Below, one piece after another: positions 55,501-63,613 of a stretch of DNA of 64,000 nt. Numbering within the stretch: position 1 is the stretch's first letter; each line of letters starts with the position of its first letter. The translations under genes were made by a program, and so were the position numbers. Origin of the DNA: Tritonibacter mobilis (lineage in GTDB: Bacteria > Pseudomonadota > Alphaproteobacteria > Rhodobacterales > Rhodobacteraceae); the NCBI RefSeq assembly GCF_001681715.1, contig NZ_LNWY01000006.1:1-64000 (forward strand). Direction: 5' to 3'. The notes under the pieces are model-generated. The model saw only the letters and a program-made list of their open reading frames with translations. It searched no databases and was not told the DNA's origin.

Positions 55501-55967
55501 CGCAAGAGGAACATGCCCACGTCATCGACCAGATCCGGGTTCGAGCAGATGTTGAAGTAAAAATAGCTGCCCATGCCGCAGCCCGCATAGACACCGACCT
55601 GGCCTTTCAGGCTTTCGGGTGTGTGACCGGCATCCTCCATCGCGCCCCATGCGACCTCGAGGAACTTGCGATGTTGCGGGTCGAGGATCGCGGCCTCTTT
55701 GGGCGAAAATCCAAAGAACTCCGCGTCAAACTCATCAAATCCTTGTAGCCGGGCGGAAGAGGGCACGTAGTTGGGATCGCGCAAGGTCTCGGCGCGTTCG
55801 CCAGCAGCAAGCAGGCTGTCTTCGTCAACGACCTCAATCGACTCGATGCCATCACGCAGATTGGTCCAATACTCGTGAATTGAAGCCGCACCGGGTAAAG
55901 TGACAGACATGCCGACCACTGCGATATCGTCGGGGCTGTGGTGATCGAGTTTTGTCATCTTATCCAT
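49521..55967 (-). CDS. Type I polyketide synthase: KS-AT-KR-DH-ACP-TE
   Basis: A 2148-aa single-module PKS. KS (about 12-443): Cys186 in TACSTS, His322 in HGTGT, His362 in NIGH. AT (540-820): GHSMGE with Ser635, and AAHS at 732-735, a motif that does not decide the extender unit. A structural ketoreductase half spans about 930-1150; the KR (1165-1375) has GGYGGIG and Tyr1336/Asn1340. A double-hotdog DH (1410-1665) follows, with H1423, GTALIP and D1588. ACP (1780-1845) has Ser1805. TE (1875-2140) has GFSGG with Ser1952 and His2110. The KR precedes the DH, unlike the common DH-ER-KR order. It is the first gene of the seven-gene operon; the NRPS two genes on could prime it, and the TE would release the product. 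Confidence 0.95.
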   Translation of the reverse strand: MDKMTKLDHHSPDDIAVVGMSVTLPGAASIHEYWTNLRDGIESIEVVDEDSLLAAGERAETLRDPNYVPSSARLQGFDEFDAEFFGFSPKEAAILDPQHRKFLEVAWGAMEDAGHTPESLKGQVGVYAGCGMGSYFYFNICSNPDLVDDVGMFLLRHTGNDKDFLTTRVSHVFDLKGPSVNVQTACSTSLVAIHYAAEALRKGECDMALAGGVTIELPQGRGYLYKENEILSPDGHCHAFDHRAQGTVFGSGAGAVALRRLSDAVADGDHIWAVIKGSAINNDGAAKAGYLAPSVDGQSAAVRKALTAARVNPETIDYVECHGTGTYIGDPIEVAALTDAYRDGTDAKGYCRIGSVKTNIGHLDTAAGVAGFVKTALALENKSLPPSLGYEKPNPTIDFETSPFRVNDTMCPWISHKGPRRAAVNALGVGGTNAHAILEEAPVRAPSEESDFPFQVLCISGQTKAALEANTQNLTTYLRAHPDVELADVAYTLKEGRRGFAKRRVVVAETATDAADMLEAANPREVFTHDHLGAHPEVVFMFPGGGAQFAGMARDLYETEPVFADWMDQGLDHLEKSLDFDIRALWLPDPGAEAGADAALLKPSVQLPLIMIVEYALAQLWISWGVRPAAMVGHSMGENTAACLAGVMSFEDCIDLVQLRGRLFDTVEPGGMLSISLPLSEVETLVGADLDIASVNAPELTAVSGPDDRLDALAETLRARDVEFQRIPIDIAAHSRMLEPILAAYGDFLRRLDLQPPNLPVMSNRTGQPLTPEQATSADYWVEQLRNTVRFADCIETLATTKGRVYLEVGPGKALSALAQMSPQVASGQVLSSLRHPEQDIADDAYFFGIIGRLWACGVEADWPQIWGDARRNRLSLPTYAFQRSRYFIEPGKSVQAPEIALPARHADIADWGYRPVWRPRLADCALDVENELTLEPHTWLIFEDTAGQAAACAETLLAAGHRVARVRAGDTYAQLAPDVYQLAPEEGRFGTEALLADLAEADLLPQRIAHFWLVTDTEDYRPGSSFFDRNIEMGLMSLTALGQALAQAELPHPVHLSVLTTGAAQVRGEPLPYPEKAMISGPAGVIPREIPGVTVATCDIELPQTPAGLSALISGTKPAPITSRLLEELLAAPGNHAAAWRGEKRLELDYRPVPLAAPTASDLPLQTGGHYLVTGGYGGIGLTIAEHLMQTYEARITLLSRDALPPRAEWDRYLRRHSPADRIATRIRAVQKLEATGRGEVLTLSADVCNLQDMRNAAEAARAAFGPITGLFHGAGYIADAPLLAKTDRQIAEVLAPKVNGLRVLDQVFPDGTLDLMVLFSSSSTVTRPAGQVDYVAANEYLNAWAKSRQGGQTRVMALDWGIWADAGMAADAMAARRGSAAPSEPLPSEAALWQTQGFDRSGAPVFRSRFDARSDWLLDDHRTHDGTALIPGTGNIEFIAEGLDALGSTAPYEIRDLYFLQPFVVEDHMPREAVMHLRPGAAGYEVQIHAETTEGYARTAQAEVVTLDHSTAAPLDLNAISARCTPQEADVAGARIRSPQEANLRFGPRWHVLQSVALGRDEGLAQLSLPDVAASDGALLHPGLMDLATGWAIELAPGYESSTLWVPVSYGTIRVLAPLTKDIYSHVRLADGQAEQGAVLFDITLSDPAGTVLVEISHFRMQQLSGGFNLLPTRTDTTAAALGLTPDAETQPLSPDERRLLANLENGIHTSEGGIALERALAASLPQVVVSSLDLDALRQQADTSGQTAPEGEGQSFDRPDLDTDYVAPRTATEEALAGHFATLLGLSQIGVEDSFFDLGGHSLIAVRLFAQIKRSFGVELPMSVLFDAPTVAALAARVEAETGPLEAQGNAADDQEAAPQSFSHLVRLAPGKDSQAAPMFIVAGMFGNVLNLRHLARILGEDRPVYGLQARGLIGTDEPHERIEDAARDYIAEMRQVQPEGPYLIGGFSGGGITAYEIAQQLKASGEAVDALVLLDTPLPVRPDLKPIDKALIKLAEIRSKGPGYLGEWLRNRIAWEIRKRQDRPAETGESTGFNNRKIELAFLRAVVGYEVQPWTGPVTLYRPVLDRHWKVSGGQCVSRDREYVYADNDWTRFAPSLVVREVPGDHDGMVLVPNVSVLGNEIRDLLGKNTRQIICPRGVAKAAE

Positions 55968-56158
55968 CTATATCGCCCTGTCTCACGTTGCGTCGGCGGT
56001 CGTGCCCATAAGTGTGCGGCGCTCAATGATATTCGCTTAGGTAATGTGGCGGTTCTGCGTTGGCTTTTGTATGTATGAATTACGAAACATCTTGGGCAGC
56101 GCTGAGGTGTGATTGTGGTCAAACTGAGGATCTGCGCTGTGGATTATATGGCGCAGCG
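55968..56158. promoter_or_regulatory. Probable promoter region of the PKS-NRPS operon
   Basis: This 191-bp gap between the Wzy-like gene and the PKS gene is the only sizeable break upstream of the seven coupled genes, so the operon promoter is expected here or further up within the Wzy transcript. No clear repeat or operator is seen. Confidence 0.45.
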
Positions 56159-57640
56159 CTAGTCCATCACCGGATGAGAACGCTCTTTGCTCAGCGGCAT
56201 ATCGAGTGCTTGCCGACCTTCGAACAAAGCTTTGCGTGGCTCAAAATCCCGAGGGTAGAGCTGACGCTCCGCGTACCCCAGAATTGCCCCCGCACACATC
56301 CAAGTAATTGGGACCAGCGTGTCGTTTAGCAACATGTCGATCATTGTTGCGCCCAATATGAGCGATATACAAGAAACATAAGGAGAAATTTCCCCCTCTG
56401 GCATCCTGCGCAGTGCCAAGTATAGCAACGCAAGCGTGCCTGCCAACAGCCCCATCTCAGCAAGGTAGCCAACCCATCCAAAACTGCCGAAGGTGATAAT
56501 CCACCGCCCATCAGGGATGGACAGGATACGACCATCTTGTGGATCCCGGATCAGGTTTCTACCCCAAGCCCCCCAGCCGAAAACTGGTTTTTCGGCGGCG
56601 CGTTCTAACAATACCTCCTCATTATCAAATCGGTAGCCCAGCGATTGTGCCCGCTCCGGACTGAAATCCTCTACTTGTGTCAGAATCGCGTCGAGCGGAA
56701 TGACATGCGCGTTTCGTAGCATCGGGTAGACGCAGCCGATCAACGCAATAACCAAGGCCAATTTAACCTGCAAACGGTAGGAGGCCAGCGCGACGATTGG
56801 TGTAAAAGCCAACCCATAAGAGAGCGACGCCATGCTTTTGCATAGGACCAGCATGCCGAAGAGATAAAACGCCGCGAGGCACAAGCGGATGCGGTTGTTC
56901 TCTTTTGCGACGCGGGCCAGAGATACTGCGGCGATCATGGCGCTGAACATAAAGAGCGCAAGCCATAGCGCATGCGGCAGGAACACAATGGGCCGATAGC
57001 CCCCTTGGCGGATCATCTGGGCGAAGTCGTGTTGGAAAAAGCCGTAGATCCAGACGTTCATCTGCGGGCTGAGACGGATTTCGATGAGCGAAGGGATGGA
57101 GTAAAACAGACCCGCAATACAGAACGCCAGCAGCAAATCCCGATGAGCGTCAGGCGTGGAAAGATGCCGGCGTGCGATGACGAATGGTATTAAAACAATA
57201 ACTTGCCCGATCACCACTGAGCCCATATCGCGCCAACGCAAACCGGGAAGTTCGGAGTGATAGAAGATGATCGGTGCGGCGTTTGGGACGGTCTCGAACA
57301 AAACACGGTCTGTATTTGTAAGGACCGTCGGGATCGCGCTGAGGACGAAGATGATCATCAAAATGCGCAGGATCAACGGACGTGGCAGGATCGGAACAGG
57401 AACCTTCGCCACAAAGAGACATCCGACCAAGGCCATGATGGAACTGATCGAGAATTTGTCGAGATCGGGCACCAGTGGCAGATCGAATGCGGCCACCGGA
57501 GGCAGGATCAGATACCCTCCGATGAGGCAGAGCAAGATCGCACGCCGCAAGGGCAGCCGCTGAAAGAATACCAGCGCCGCCACCGGCCACACCAGCAACA
57601 TCAAGTTCGCAATCGCGTTAGGCACCAGAGCTCGCCTCAC
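56159..57640 (-). CDS. Wzy/O-antigen-ligase-like polysaccharide polymerase
   Basis: A polytopic inner-membrane protein of 493 aa with about 11-12 hydrophobic segments. A large loop in the C-terminal half (about 320-410) contains FGWGAWGRNL and FGSFGWVGYLAEMG, the Wzy_C-like signature that separates polymerases/ligases from flippases. It would join repeat units at the periplasmic face. Start is GTG 57640; a GTG five codons in is also possible. It is upstream of, and on the same strand as, the PKS operon, and divergent from the WecG-like gene across 102 bp. Confidence 0.86.
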   Translation of the reverse strand: MRRALVPNAIANLMLLVWPVAALVFFQRLPLRRAILLCLIGGYLILPPVAAFDLPLVPDLDKFSISSIMALVGCLFVAKVPVPILPRPLILRILMIIFVLSAIPTVLTNTDRVLFETVPNAAPIIFYHSELPGLRWRDMGSVVIGQVIVLIPFVIARRHLSTPDAHRDLLLAFCIAGLFYSIPSLIEIRLSPQMNVWIYGFFQHDFAQMIRQGGYRPIVFLPHALWLALFMFSAMIAAVSLARVAKENNRIRLCLAAFYLFGMLVLCKSMASLSYGLAFTPIVALASYRLQVKLALVIALIGCVYPMLRNAHVIPLDAILTQVEDFSPERAQSLGYRFDNEEVLLERAAEKPVFGWGAWGRNLIRDPQDGRILSIPDGRWIITFGSFGWVGYLAEMGLLAGTLALLYLALRRMPEGEISPYVSCISLILGATMIDMLLNDTLVPITWMCAGAILGYAERQLYPRDFEPRKALFEGRQALDMPLSKERSHPVMD

Positions 57641-57742
57641 TTCGACCCAAATTCACTACTACGGTATACGCAAGAACTGGCACAAGCCCTTAGGGCAGGG
57701 GTAATAAAATCAGGCACTTTAGTGATCTGGATCGAGAGCAAG

Positions 57743-58504
57743 ATGAAATTCGCATTTGAAAATCAAGAAATTGAAGTGAACGTGCCGGATGCCGACCAAC
57801 TGAAGAAGCTCATCAAGGATCGGTTTGATCGCAAGGAAGGTTTTGGCTTGGCGACAGTCAATCTGGACCATCTTGTCAAACTTGCGGGTGATCAGCAGTT
57901 TCTGAAGGCCTACCAGCGTCAGGATTTTATCGTCGCCGATGGGCGCCCCATCGTGTGGCTGTCTCGTTTGGCGGATCGCCCGGTCGAACTCGTGCCGGGA
58001 TCTGACCTGGTGATCCCATTGTGCAAACTTGCGGCAAACGCGGGGGTCAAAGTCGCTCTTGTGGGATCAACCGACCCAATCTTGCAGCAGGTGCAATCCG
58101 CGCTGATGCACAAGGTGCCCGGTCTCAATGTGGCTTATGTGCGGGCACCGAGTTATGGGTTTGACCCGCATGGCGAAGAGGCTCGCGACATCCTGAAGGA
58201 ACTTGCCACGCAAGAGATCAGCCTGTGTTTTCTGGCGCTGGGCGCGCCAAAACAAGAGCAGTTTTCTGAACTTGGCCGCAGCCTTGCACCTCAGACCGGG
58301 TTTGCATCCATCGGCGCAGGTTTGGATTTTATTGTCGGGGCACAGCGGCGCGCGCCACGATGGATGCGCAAATTGGCGCTGGAGTGGCTGTGGCGCATGC
58401 TGTCCAATCCGATGCGACTCTTTCCCAGATATATGCAGTGCTTTGCTATCCTGCCGGGACAGATTGCGCAGGCCTTGCGTTTACGCGCGGCTTCAAAACC
58501 CTGA
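57743..58504 (+). CDS. WecG/TagA/CpsF-family glycosyltransferase (GT26)
   Basis: A membrane-associated transferase of 253 aa that typically adds the second sugar (for example N-acetylmannosaminuronate or glucuronate) to undecaprenyl-diphospho-sugar. Family signatures: TVNLDHLVKL, VADGRPIVWL, LVPGSDL, GLNVAYVRAP and LGAPKQEQF, with the basic tail RAPRWMRKLALEWLWRM. I start at ATG 57743; a very long open frame continues far upstream over the Wzy gene and is spurious. It is convergent with the GT2 at 58520. Confidence 0.93.
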   Translation: MKFAFENQEIEVNVPDADQLKKLIKDRFDRKEGFGLATVNLDHLVKLAGDQQFLKAYQRQDFIVADGRPIVWLSRLADRPVELVPGSDLVIPLCKLAANAGVKVALVGSTDPILQQVQSALMHKVPGLNVAYVRAPSYGFDPHGEEARDILKELATQEISLCFLALGAPKQEQFSELGRSLAPQTGFASIGAGLDFIVGAQRRAPRWMRKLALEWLWRMLSNPMRLFPRYMQCFAILPGQIAQALRLRAASKP

Positions 58505-58519
58505 GAGGTTTGGCACAGA

Positions 58520-59503
58520 TTATTTATACTCAATCAAAGTGCGCTGATTGCCGCGCAGCCGATTGATGTGGAACTCTAACACTCCCAAGGCTTCCGCGAA
58601 TTTTCCAACAATGGAATAAAACGCTGCCGTGCCCCCCATACGCCGGGACAGGCGCAAGAACTGGAGCAGGTACAAAAGAGCGATTGACCCGGCAAACATT
58701 GGCGCTGCCAATAGGGCTGCGGCGGTCATCAGGGGCAATACAGCCCCCCAAAGGAGCGCGCGTCTTGTTTCCTTGACCCAATGGCGTTCTGGTGGAGCGC
58801 CATGCAAGAAAGCGCCTTCGGCAAATGCGTGACCCGCGCGTCTGGTGCGTTTCCACCACTGTGAAAAATGCAACATCTGCGCGTCATGCAGGGTCATTTC
58901 CAGATCAAGACGCCAGATCTTCCATCCGGCTTGGCGCAAGCGCACGCAGAGTTCTGGCTCTTCACCTGCGATAAGCGTTTCGCGATAGCCGCCTGCATCC
59001 TGTAGCGGCCCGCGCCGCATCAAGGCATCACCTCCACAGGCGCGTGCCTCGCCGATTGGGGTGTCCCACTCCCGATCGCAGAGCCTGTTGTAGACACTTT
59101 CCTCCGGTGCGCGCTCGCGTCTGCGCCCGCAAACGATCGCAACATCGGGGTGTTGCGCGAGGAAAGCTGCCGCCTGCGGCAACCATTCGGCAGCCAGCAC
59201 GCAATCCCCATCGACGAATTGCACCAGCCTGCCTTCGGTGGTCTCTCCGAGATGTGCAAGCCCTGCGTTGCGTGCCCGCGCTGCTGTGAAGGGACGCGAC
59301 ATGTCCAACTCCACAACCTCAGCACCGCGCGCCTGCGCGGCGGCGACCGAACCATCAGTCGATCCGCTATCAACATAAATGATCCTGTGAACCTGCCCCT
59401 TGAGACTGTCGAGACAAGCCAGAAGACGCGCGCCCTCATTGCGCCCGATGACAATGGCATCAATGGGTAAGGGGGCAGTCATCTTTGCGGGAGTTGTGGT
59501 CAT
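58520..59503 (-). CDS. Glycosyltransferase family 2 with C-terminal membrane segments
   Basis: A GT-A enzyme of 327 aa. IVIGRNEGARL opens the fold, VDSGSTDGS is the nucleotide-sugar loop, and VDGDCV is the metal motif. ERHWVKETRRALLW is followed by two to three hydrophobic helices (about 240-290), suggesting membrane attachment. ATG 59503 and ATG 59482 are both possible starts; neither has a strong ribosome site. It is the last gene of the polysaccharide block before tamB, with 102 bp to the tamB stop. Confidence 0.9.
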   Translation of the reverse strand: MTTTPAKMTAPLPIDAIVIGRNEGARLLACLDSLKGQVHRIIYVDSGSTDGSVAAAQARGAEVVELDMSRPFTAARARNAGLAHLGETTEGRLVQFVDGDCVLAAEWLPQAAAFLAQHPDVAIVCGRRRERAPEESVYNRLCDREWDTPIGEARACGGDALMRRGPLQDAGGYRETLIAGEEPELCVRLRQAGWKIWRLDLEMTLHDAQMLHFSQWWKRTRRAGHAFAEGAFLHGAPPERHWVKETRRALLWGAVLPLMTAAALLAAPMFAGSIALLYLLQFLRLSRRMGGTAAFYSIVGKFAEALGVLEFHINRLRGNQRTLIEYK

Positions 59504-59605
59504 GCGCCAGACAATGCGTTGAAAATACCGCCCAATCCTATGCAAGCACCAGCAAAGCGCAAGATGCGCAATGGGTTGGCGGTGCAGGATTGGGGTCAGC
59601 CCCCT

Positions 59606-62600
59606 TTAATAATCCCGTTTGAAGAACACCCCAAGCCCGGTTTCACCTTCGCTATCGGCCTTGCCTGTCACGGTGAGTGACTTGGTGAGGTCAAGGTTGA
59701 TCGACAACTCGCTGTTGCCCTCTGCGGTCACATTCACATCGGTATAGATGTTATCTGCAAGATACCCACCCAGACCAAGCTGGCCAACGCCGAGGTTGTC
59801 GACGCCGATATCGACGTTGTCTGCCCCGGTGCTGTTGCGCAGCGCCTTATTCGCGCCGCCACCTCGGCCACTCAATGTGAGCGCTGAACTGGCCAGACGG
59901 GCCAGCGCCAGAGGTGAGATGTCCTGAATGTTGTCACCAAACAGCAGCAGGGCCAGCGCTTCTTCGCTGGGGCGCGGCGGCTCTGATGTGACCTCGATCT
60001 GCGGGCTGTCAACCTGACCGGAGATCGAGAGCGTTGCGGTGCCTTGTTCCGTATTGGCGCTGGATACAAATTCCAGATAGGGCTTCAGATCACCCAACAA
60101 GGTGATGCGACCCTCATCAAGGTTCAATCGGCGTCCAAGAATATCGAAAGTACCCCGGATCAGGCCGATTTGCCCCGAAGGTGCCAGATTAGAGGTGGTC
60201 CCGCGCAGGGTGATCGCACCGCCCAATTCCGCGTTGAGGCCACGGCCTCGGGCAAAAATCTTGTTTGGTGCGTTGATCAACACGTCGAGGGCAATATTGC
60301 TGTTGCCTCCTGAACCACCTGACCCTGTCTCAATCAGGCCAGCGCGGGATCTGGTGGCGATTTGCGCGCGGGACTGGCCCTTATGGCGAATGGGCGGGAT
60401 GGGGGCGGCCGAAACAGCACCACCAGCGGTGTTGAGGTTAAAGCTCGTCTCGCCCACATCAATACGGCCCGTGAGGCTACTGTTTCCCGCAAGTGGCCCC
60501 GACAGGCGCAACTGTCCCCCAAGCGAGGTGTCATAGGAGAGGTTATCGGTCAAAACCACGTCGGATAGTGAAATGCGCAAGTCACCCGAGTAGGGCGCGC
60601 TAAGAGATACGGGACCATTGACCTGCACGCGACCGCCATCGCGAGGGCGGGCGGAGAGAGCAAGCGAGGCGGAGCCGTTGTTCAGCGCGATGCGGGTAGA
60701 AATGCCATCAATGGCCTGTGCGGCCTGTGGCAGAACCAGTTGTGTATCGGATGTGGTCACTGTGCCGCTGAGTGAATTGAGCTGTGCCGGGCCGCGCAGG
60801 GCCAGATCAAATCGGGCAAGCCCTTTGATAAGATTGGGTTTCAAAAAGGCGTTGGCGCCCTCCAGACGCAGAGAACCTTTGGCGGTGATATCCGCAATGG
60901 ACTGGGTCTCATCCCATGTGCCGGCAACGCGAGAGTCGATCCCAAGCGGACCGTCAGCGGTGCTCTCGATCGTCCACACCCCGTCGGCGCGGCTGGCATC
61001 CCCCTTGGCAGTGAGGACCCCGTCGAGCCCAGGTACAATTTGTTGCAGTTGTCGTACCACAGCGTCGTAATTCACGCGAGCAGAGCCGTCAGCCTCATCG
61101 AACTGGCCGTCCACTTTGGCAGAGGCACCCGCTGGGCCGGTGATTTCACCACCGCCCTTCCATTCTCCTGAGCGCCGGGTCGCAGAGATATCGGCTGAGG
61201 CTTGACCGGGTAGGGTGGGCGCATAGGCGCGCACATCCGCCACCTCAGCTTTTAGGTCGAGATCAACATCGCCAGAGCTTTCCGTAAAAGCACCATCAAA
61301 CCGCGCGGTGGTTTCACCGGGGGCGGTCACATCGCCTTCTGCTTGCCATTGCCCATCGCGTCGGGTTGCGGTCAGTTTTGCTGTCGCTTCGCCTTTGATT
61401 GAAGGGACAAATTGTTCGACCCGTGCGATCAAAGTCGAAAGATCAAGATCAACGGCACCGTCTGTTTCGCTAAAGCCGCCTTTGATGCGTGCGCGTGCGC
61501 CGCCGGTTGCGCTCACATAGGCTTGGCCCGTCCATTGTGCCTCACGTCGGCTTGCGGTGCCTTCGGCAATCAGTGGCGCGTCGGCCAGTTGTGGCGCAAA
61601 GGCCTCTGGCGCGCCGACAAAAGCCTCAAAGCCAAAGTCAGCCGCCCCGGCGAGGGTAAAGCTGCCGTCCAGATCCATTGAGGTTTTACGCGGCCCGCGC
61701 AATTCCACGGTGCCATCAAGACGGTCTCCGGTGCGGTCGAAATTCGCGGCCAGTGTCAGTGGACCGGGAAGTTCCGCCACAAAACGCTCGAGTTTGGCGA
61801 GCTTGGCATCCAGGCGCAGCGCGCCTTCGCCACTGTCCAGCGTCCCTTGCCCGTTGGCAGTTACTTCGGCGGTTTTTAAATCGAACTGGTCAATGCGCAG
61901 CCCTGCTGTATCACGTGCGGCGACCAACTTTAGCGTGCTATCGCCCACCAAAAGTGGGTCCACATCCGCGATGCCAGTGCCAAGATCCTGCCCGAGCAGT
62001 GACAGATCCACACCAAATGCCCCACTGAGCGGTTGGTAATGCCCTGTGACATCTGCGGTGGCAGCACCCGACAGATCCAGCCCGGCAATGTCGGAAAAGC
62101 GGGTCAGGTTTTCCGCCTCAAGCGCCAGTTCGGTTGCGATACGTACGTCGCCCTCGACGCCGTTAAATCTCAGTTCTCCCCGTGCGGCATATGTATCGCC
62201 TTGCAGGTCGAGGTCACGGATCAGGAAATCCGCACCATCTTCGGTGGTCAGACGCGCACTCAGCGTCAGATCGCTGCCTGTTGCTGCCGCAAGGGCTGGA
62301 TCTGCAAGAACAAATCCATTGAGACGGGCATCAAGGGCACCATCCAGCGCGAAACCTGCGCTTTGATCCAATTCGCCCGCGGCGCTGATGACAGCGCGTT
62401 TGATGCTCATGTTCGGGGTGCGCAGGCTGTCGAGTTCTGCGTTGATGGTCCAGTTTTCGCCTTCGGGCTTTTTCAAATCCATGGTGACGGCAGCAACGGT
62501 GGTGTCTGCGCCCGAAACCGGCAGGATCACAGCGGCTTGACCCTGCGGTGGCGTGATGGCGGCCTTGAGGTTGGCGGTCTGCAAGTTGCCACCCTCAAGC

Positions 62601-63613
62601 AACAGCGCCCCGGTCATTTGCAATGCACGGGTGCGCAGGACGAGATTGTCCAGTTCAACGCCACCGGAAGCCAAGGTGCGCCCTTTCACGTTGGCGCGCA
62701 GGCCGGGGCCAAAGAACGGGCGATAATCCGGTGGCAGGAGCGGGTCGATATTGCCGCCCAGATCAGCGGCGAATGCCAGTCCTGCCTCTGCGCCACCCGC
62801 CACATCCGCAAATCCCGCGAGACTGACGGTGCCGGTGATCCGGTCGTTACCATTGGTGGCAAAACCGATGTCTGCGGTGAAATCGGCCAGTGGCCCTTCG
62901 CCCTTTACCGCGAGGCTCAGATCCGGACGGCCGGGAAGGTCCATGACGGTCGACAACAGCCCGCCAGCTGCCTCGTTCAAGGCGAGATCCAGTGCCAGTT
63001 GCTCTGTCGAGTTTGCGAATGAGGCCTTCAGCGTCAATGCATCACCACGCCGGTCCAGCCGCGCGACGCGCAGGCTGGTATCCAATGCACCATCAGCGAG
63101 AGTCAGCGCGCCATTAACGGATAGGGCCGCTTCTTGCCCGGCAAGTTCCTCGCCCAGCAGGATTTCATTGGCTGAGATTTCGCCAATTTCCAGCGCTACG
63201 GGTAATTCAGGCAGTGAAAAGGGCGTGGCTTCTGGTGTGGGCAGGTCCGGGTCAGCAGGCAGCGATTTGGGGCTGCGCTCGACGATGATACGATCCGCCT
63301 TGAGGTGGTTCACAGAGAAACGTCCGCGCACCAATGCCAGACGATTCCAATCCAGTTCGGCCCCTTCCACTGTCAGCCAGACGCCGTCCTCGTCGGACAC
63401 TGTCAGTTTGGCGATCTTGGCTTGTGAGGAAAATGCGCCCTCCAGCCCCTGCACGCTAATGGCGCGGCTATCGCCGGAAAGCGTGTCCTCCAAGAACGAT
63501 ACCAGAAGGCCACCGGACTCGGAGGCGTCCTGCGCCATCAGGGACACCGGTGTCAGCGCGGTGCTGGCGGTCAGGCCGCCGATGACAATGAGGCTGCGGA
63601 ACTTATGTTTCAA
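59606..63613 (-). CDS. tamB: TamB, translocation and assembly module inner-membrane protein
   Basis: A 1335-aa AsmA/DUF490-type protein that spans the periplasm as a beta-taco and helps outer-membrane protein assembly and phospholipid transport with TamA. Signal or anchor sequence at 1-28 (SLIVIGGLTASTAL). The middle consists of repeated beta strands, several of near-identical style (DGAVDLDLSTLIARV, SGDVDLDLKAEVADV), and the C-terminal DUF490 region shows GQIGLIRGTFDILGRRLNLDEG and the terminal FFKRDY. Its ATG overlaps the tamA stop by four bases, giving a tamA-tamB operon. Confidence 0.96.
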   Translation of the reverse strand: MKHKFRSLIVIGGLTASTALTPVSLMAQDASESGGLLVSFLEDTLSGDSRAISVQGLEGAFSSQAKIAKLTVSDEDGVWLTVEGAELDWNRLALVRGRFSVNHLKADRIIVERSPKSLPADPDLPTPEATPFSLPELPVALEIGEISANEILLGEELAGQEAALSVNGALTLADGALDTSLRVARLDRRGDALTLKASFANSTEQLALDLALNEAAGGLLSTVMDLPGRPDLSLAVKGEGPLADFTADIGFATNGNDRITGTVSLAGFADVAGGAEAGLAFAADLGGNIDPLLPPDYRPFFGPGLRANVKGRTLASGGVELDNLVLRTRALQMTGALLLEGGNLQTANLKAAITPPQGQAAVILPVSGADTTVAAVTMDLKKPEGENWTINAELDSLRTPNMSIKRAVISAAGELDQSAGFALDGALDARLNGFVLADPALAAATGSDLTLSARLTTEDGADFLIRDLDLQGDTYAARGELRFNGVEGDVRIATELALEAENLTRFSDIAGLDLSGAATADVTGHYQPLSGAFGVDLSLLGQDLGTGIADVDPLLVGDSTLKLVAARDTAGLRIDQFDLKTAEVTANGQGTLDSGEGALRLDAKLAKLERFVAELPGPLTLAANFDRTGDRLDGTVELRGPRKTSMDLDGSFTLAGAADFGFEAFVGAPEAFAPQLADAPLIAEGTASRREAQWTGQAYVSATGGARARIKGGFSETDGAVDLDLSTLIARVEQFVPSIKGEATAKLTATRRDGQWQAEGDVTAPGETTARFDGAFTESSGDVDLDLKAEVADVRAYAPTLPGQASADISATRRSGEWKGGGEITGPAGASAKVDGQFDEADGSARVNYDAVVRQLQQIVPGLDGVLTAKGDASRADGVWTIESTADGPLGIDSRVAGTWDETQSIADITAKGSLRLEGANAFLKPNLIKGLARFDLALRGPAQLNSLSGTVTTSDTQLVLPQAAQAIDGISTRIALNNGSASLALSARPRDGGRVQVNGPVSLSAPYSGDLRISLSDVVLTDNLSYDTSLGGQLRLSGPLAGNSSLTGRIDVGETSFNLNTAGGAVSAAPIPPIRHKGQSRAQIATRSRAGLIETGSGGSGGNSNIALDVLINAPNKIFARGRGLNAELGGAITLRGTTSNLAPSGQIGLIRGTFDILGRRLNLDEGRITLLGDLKPYLEFVSSANTEQGTATLSISGQVDSPQIEVTSEPPRPSEEALALLLFGDNIQDISPLALARLASSALTLSGRGGGANKALRNSTGADNVDIGVDNLGVGQLGLGGYLADNIYTDVNVTAEGNSELSINLDLTKSLTVTGKADSEGETGLGVFFKRDY

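Noticed and set aside
57257-57742. Long N-terminal extension of the WecG-like gene
   Set aside because: The extension overlaps the Wzy-like gene in antisense and is rich in charged, low-complexity sequence; the family start is at 57743.
31328-59503. Polysaccharide locus as recently acquired foreign DNA
   Set aside because: Base composition looks similar to the flanks by eye, and no mobile-element gene or boundary repeat was seen; transfer cannot be shown from this window.
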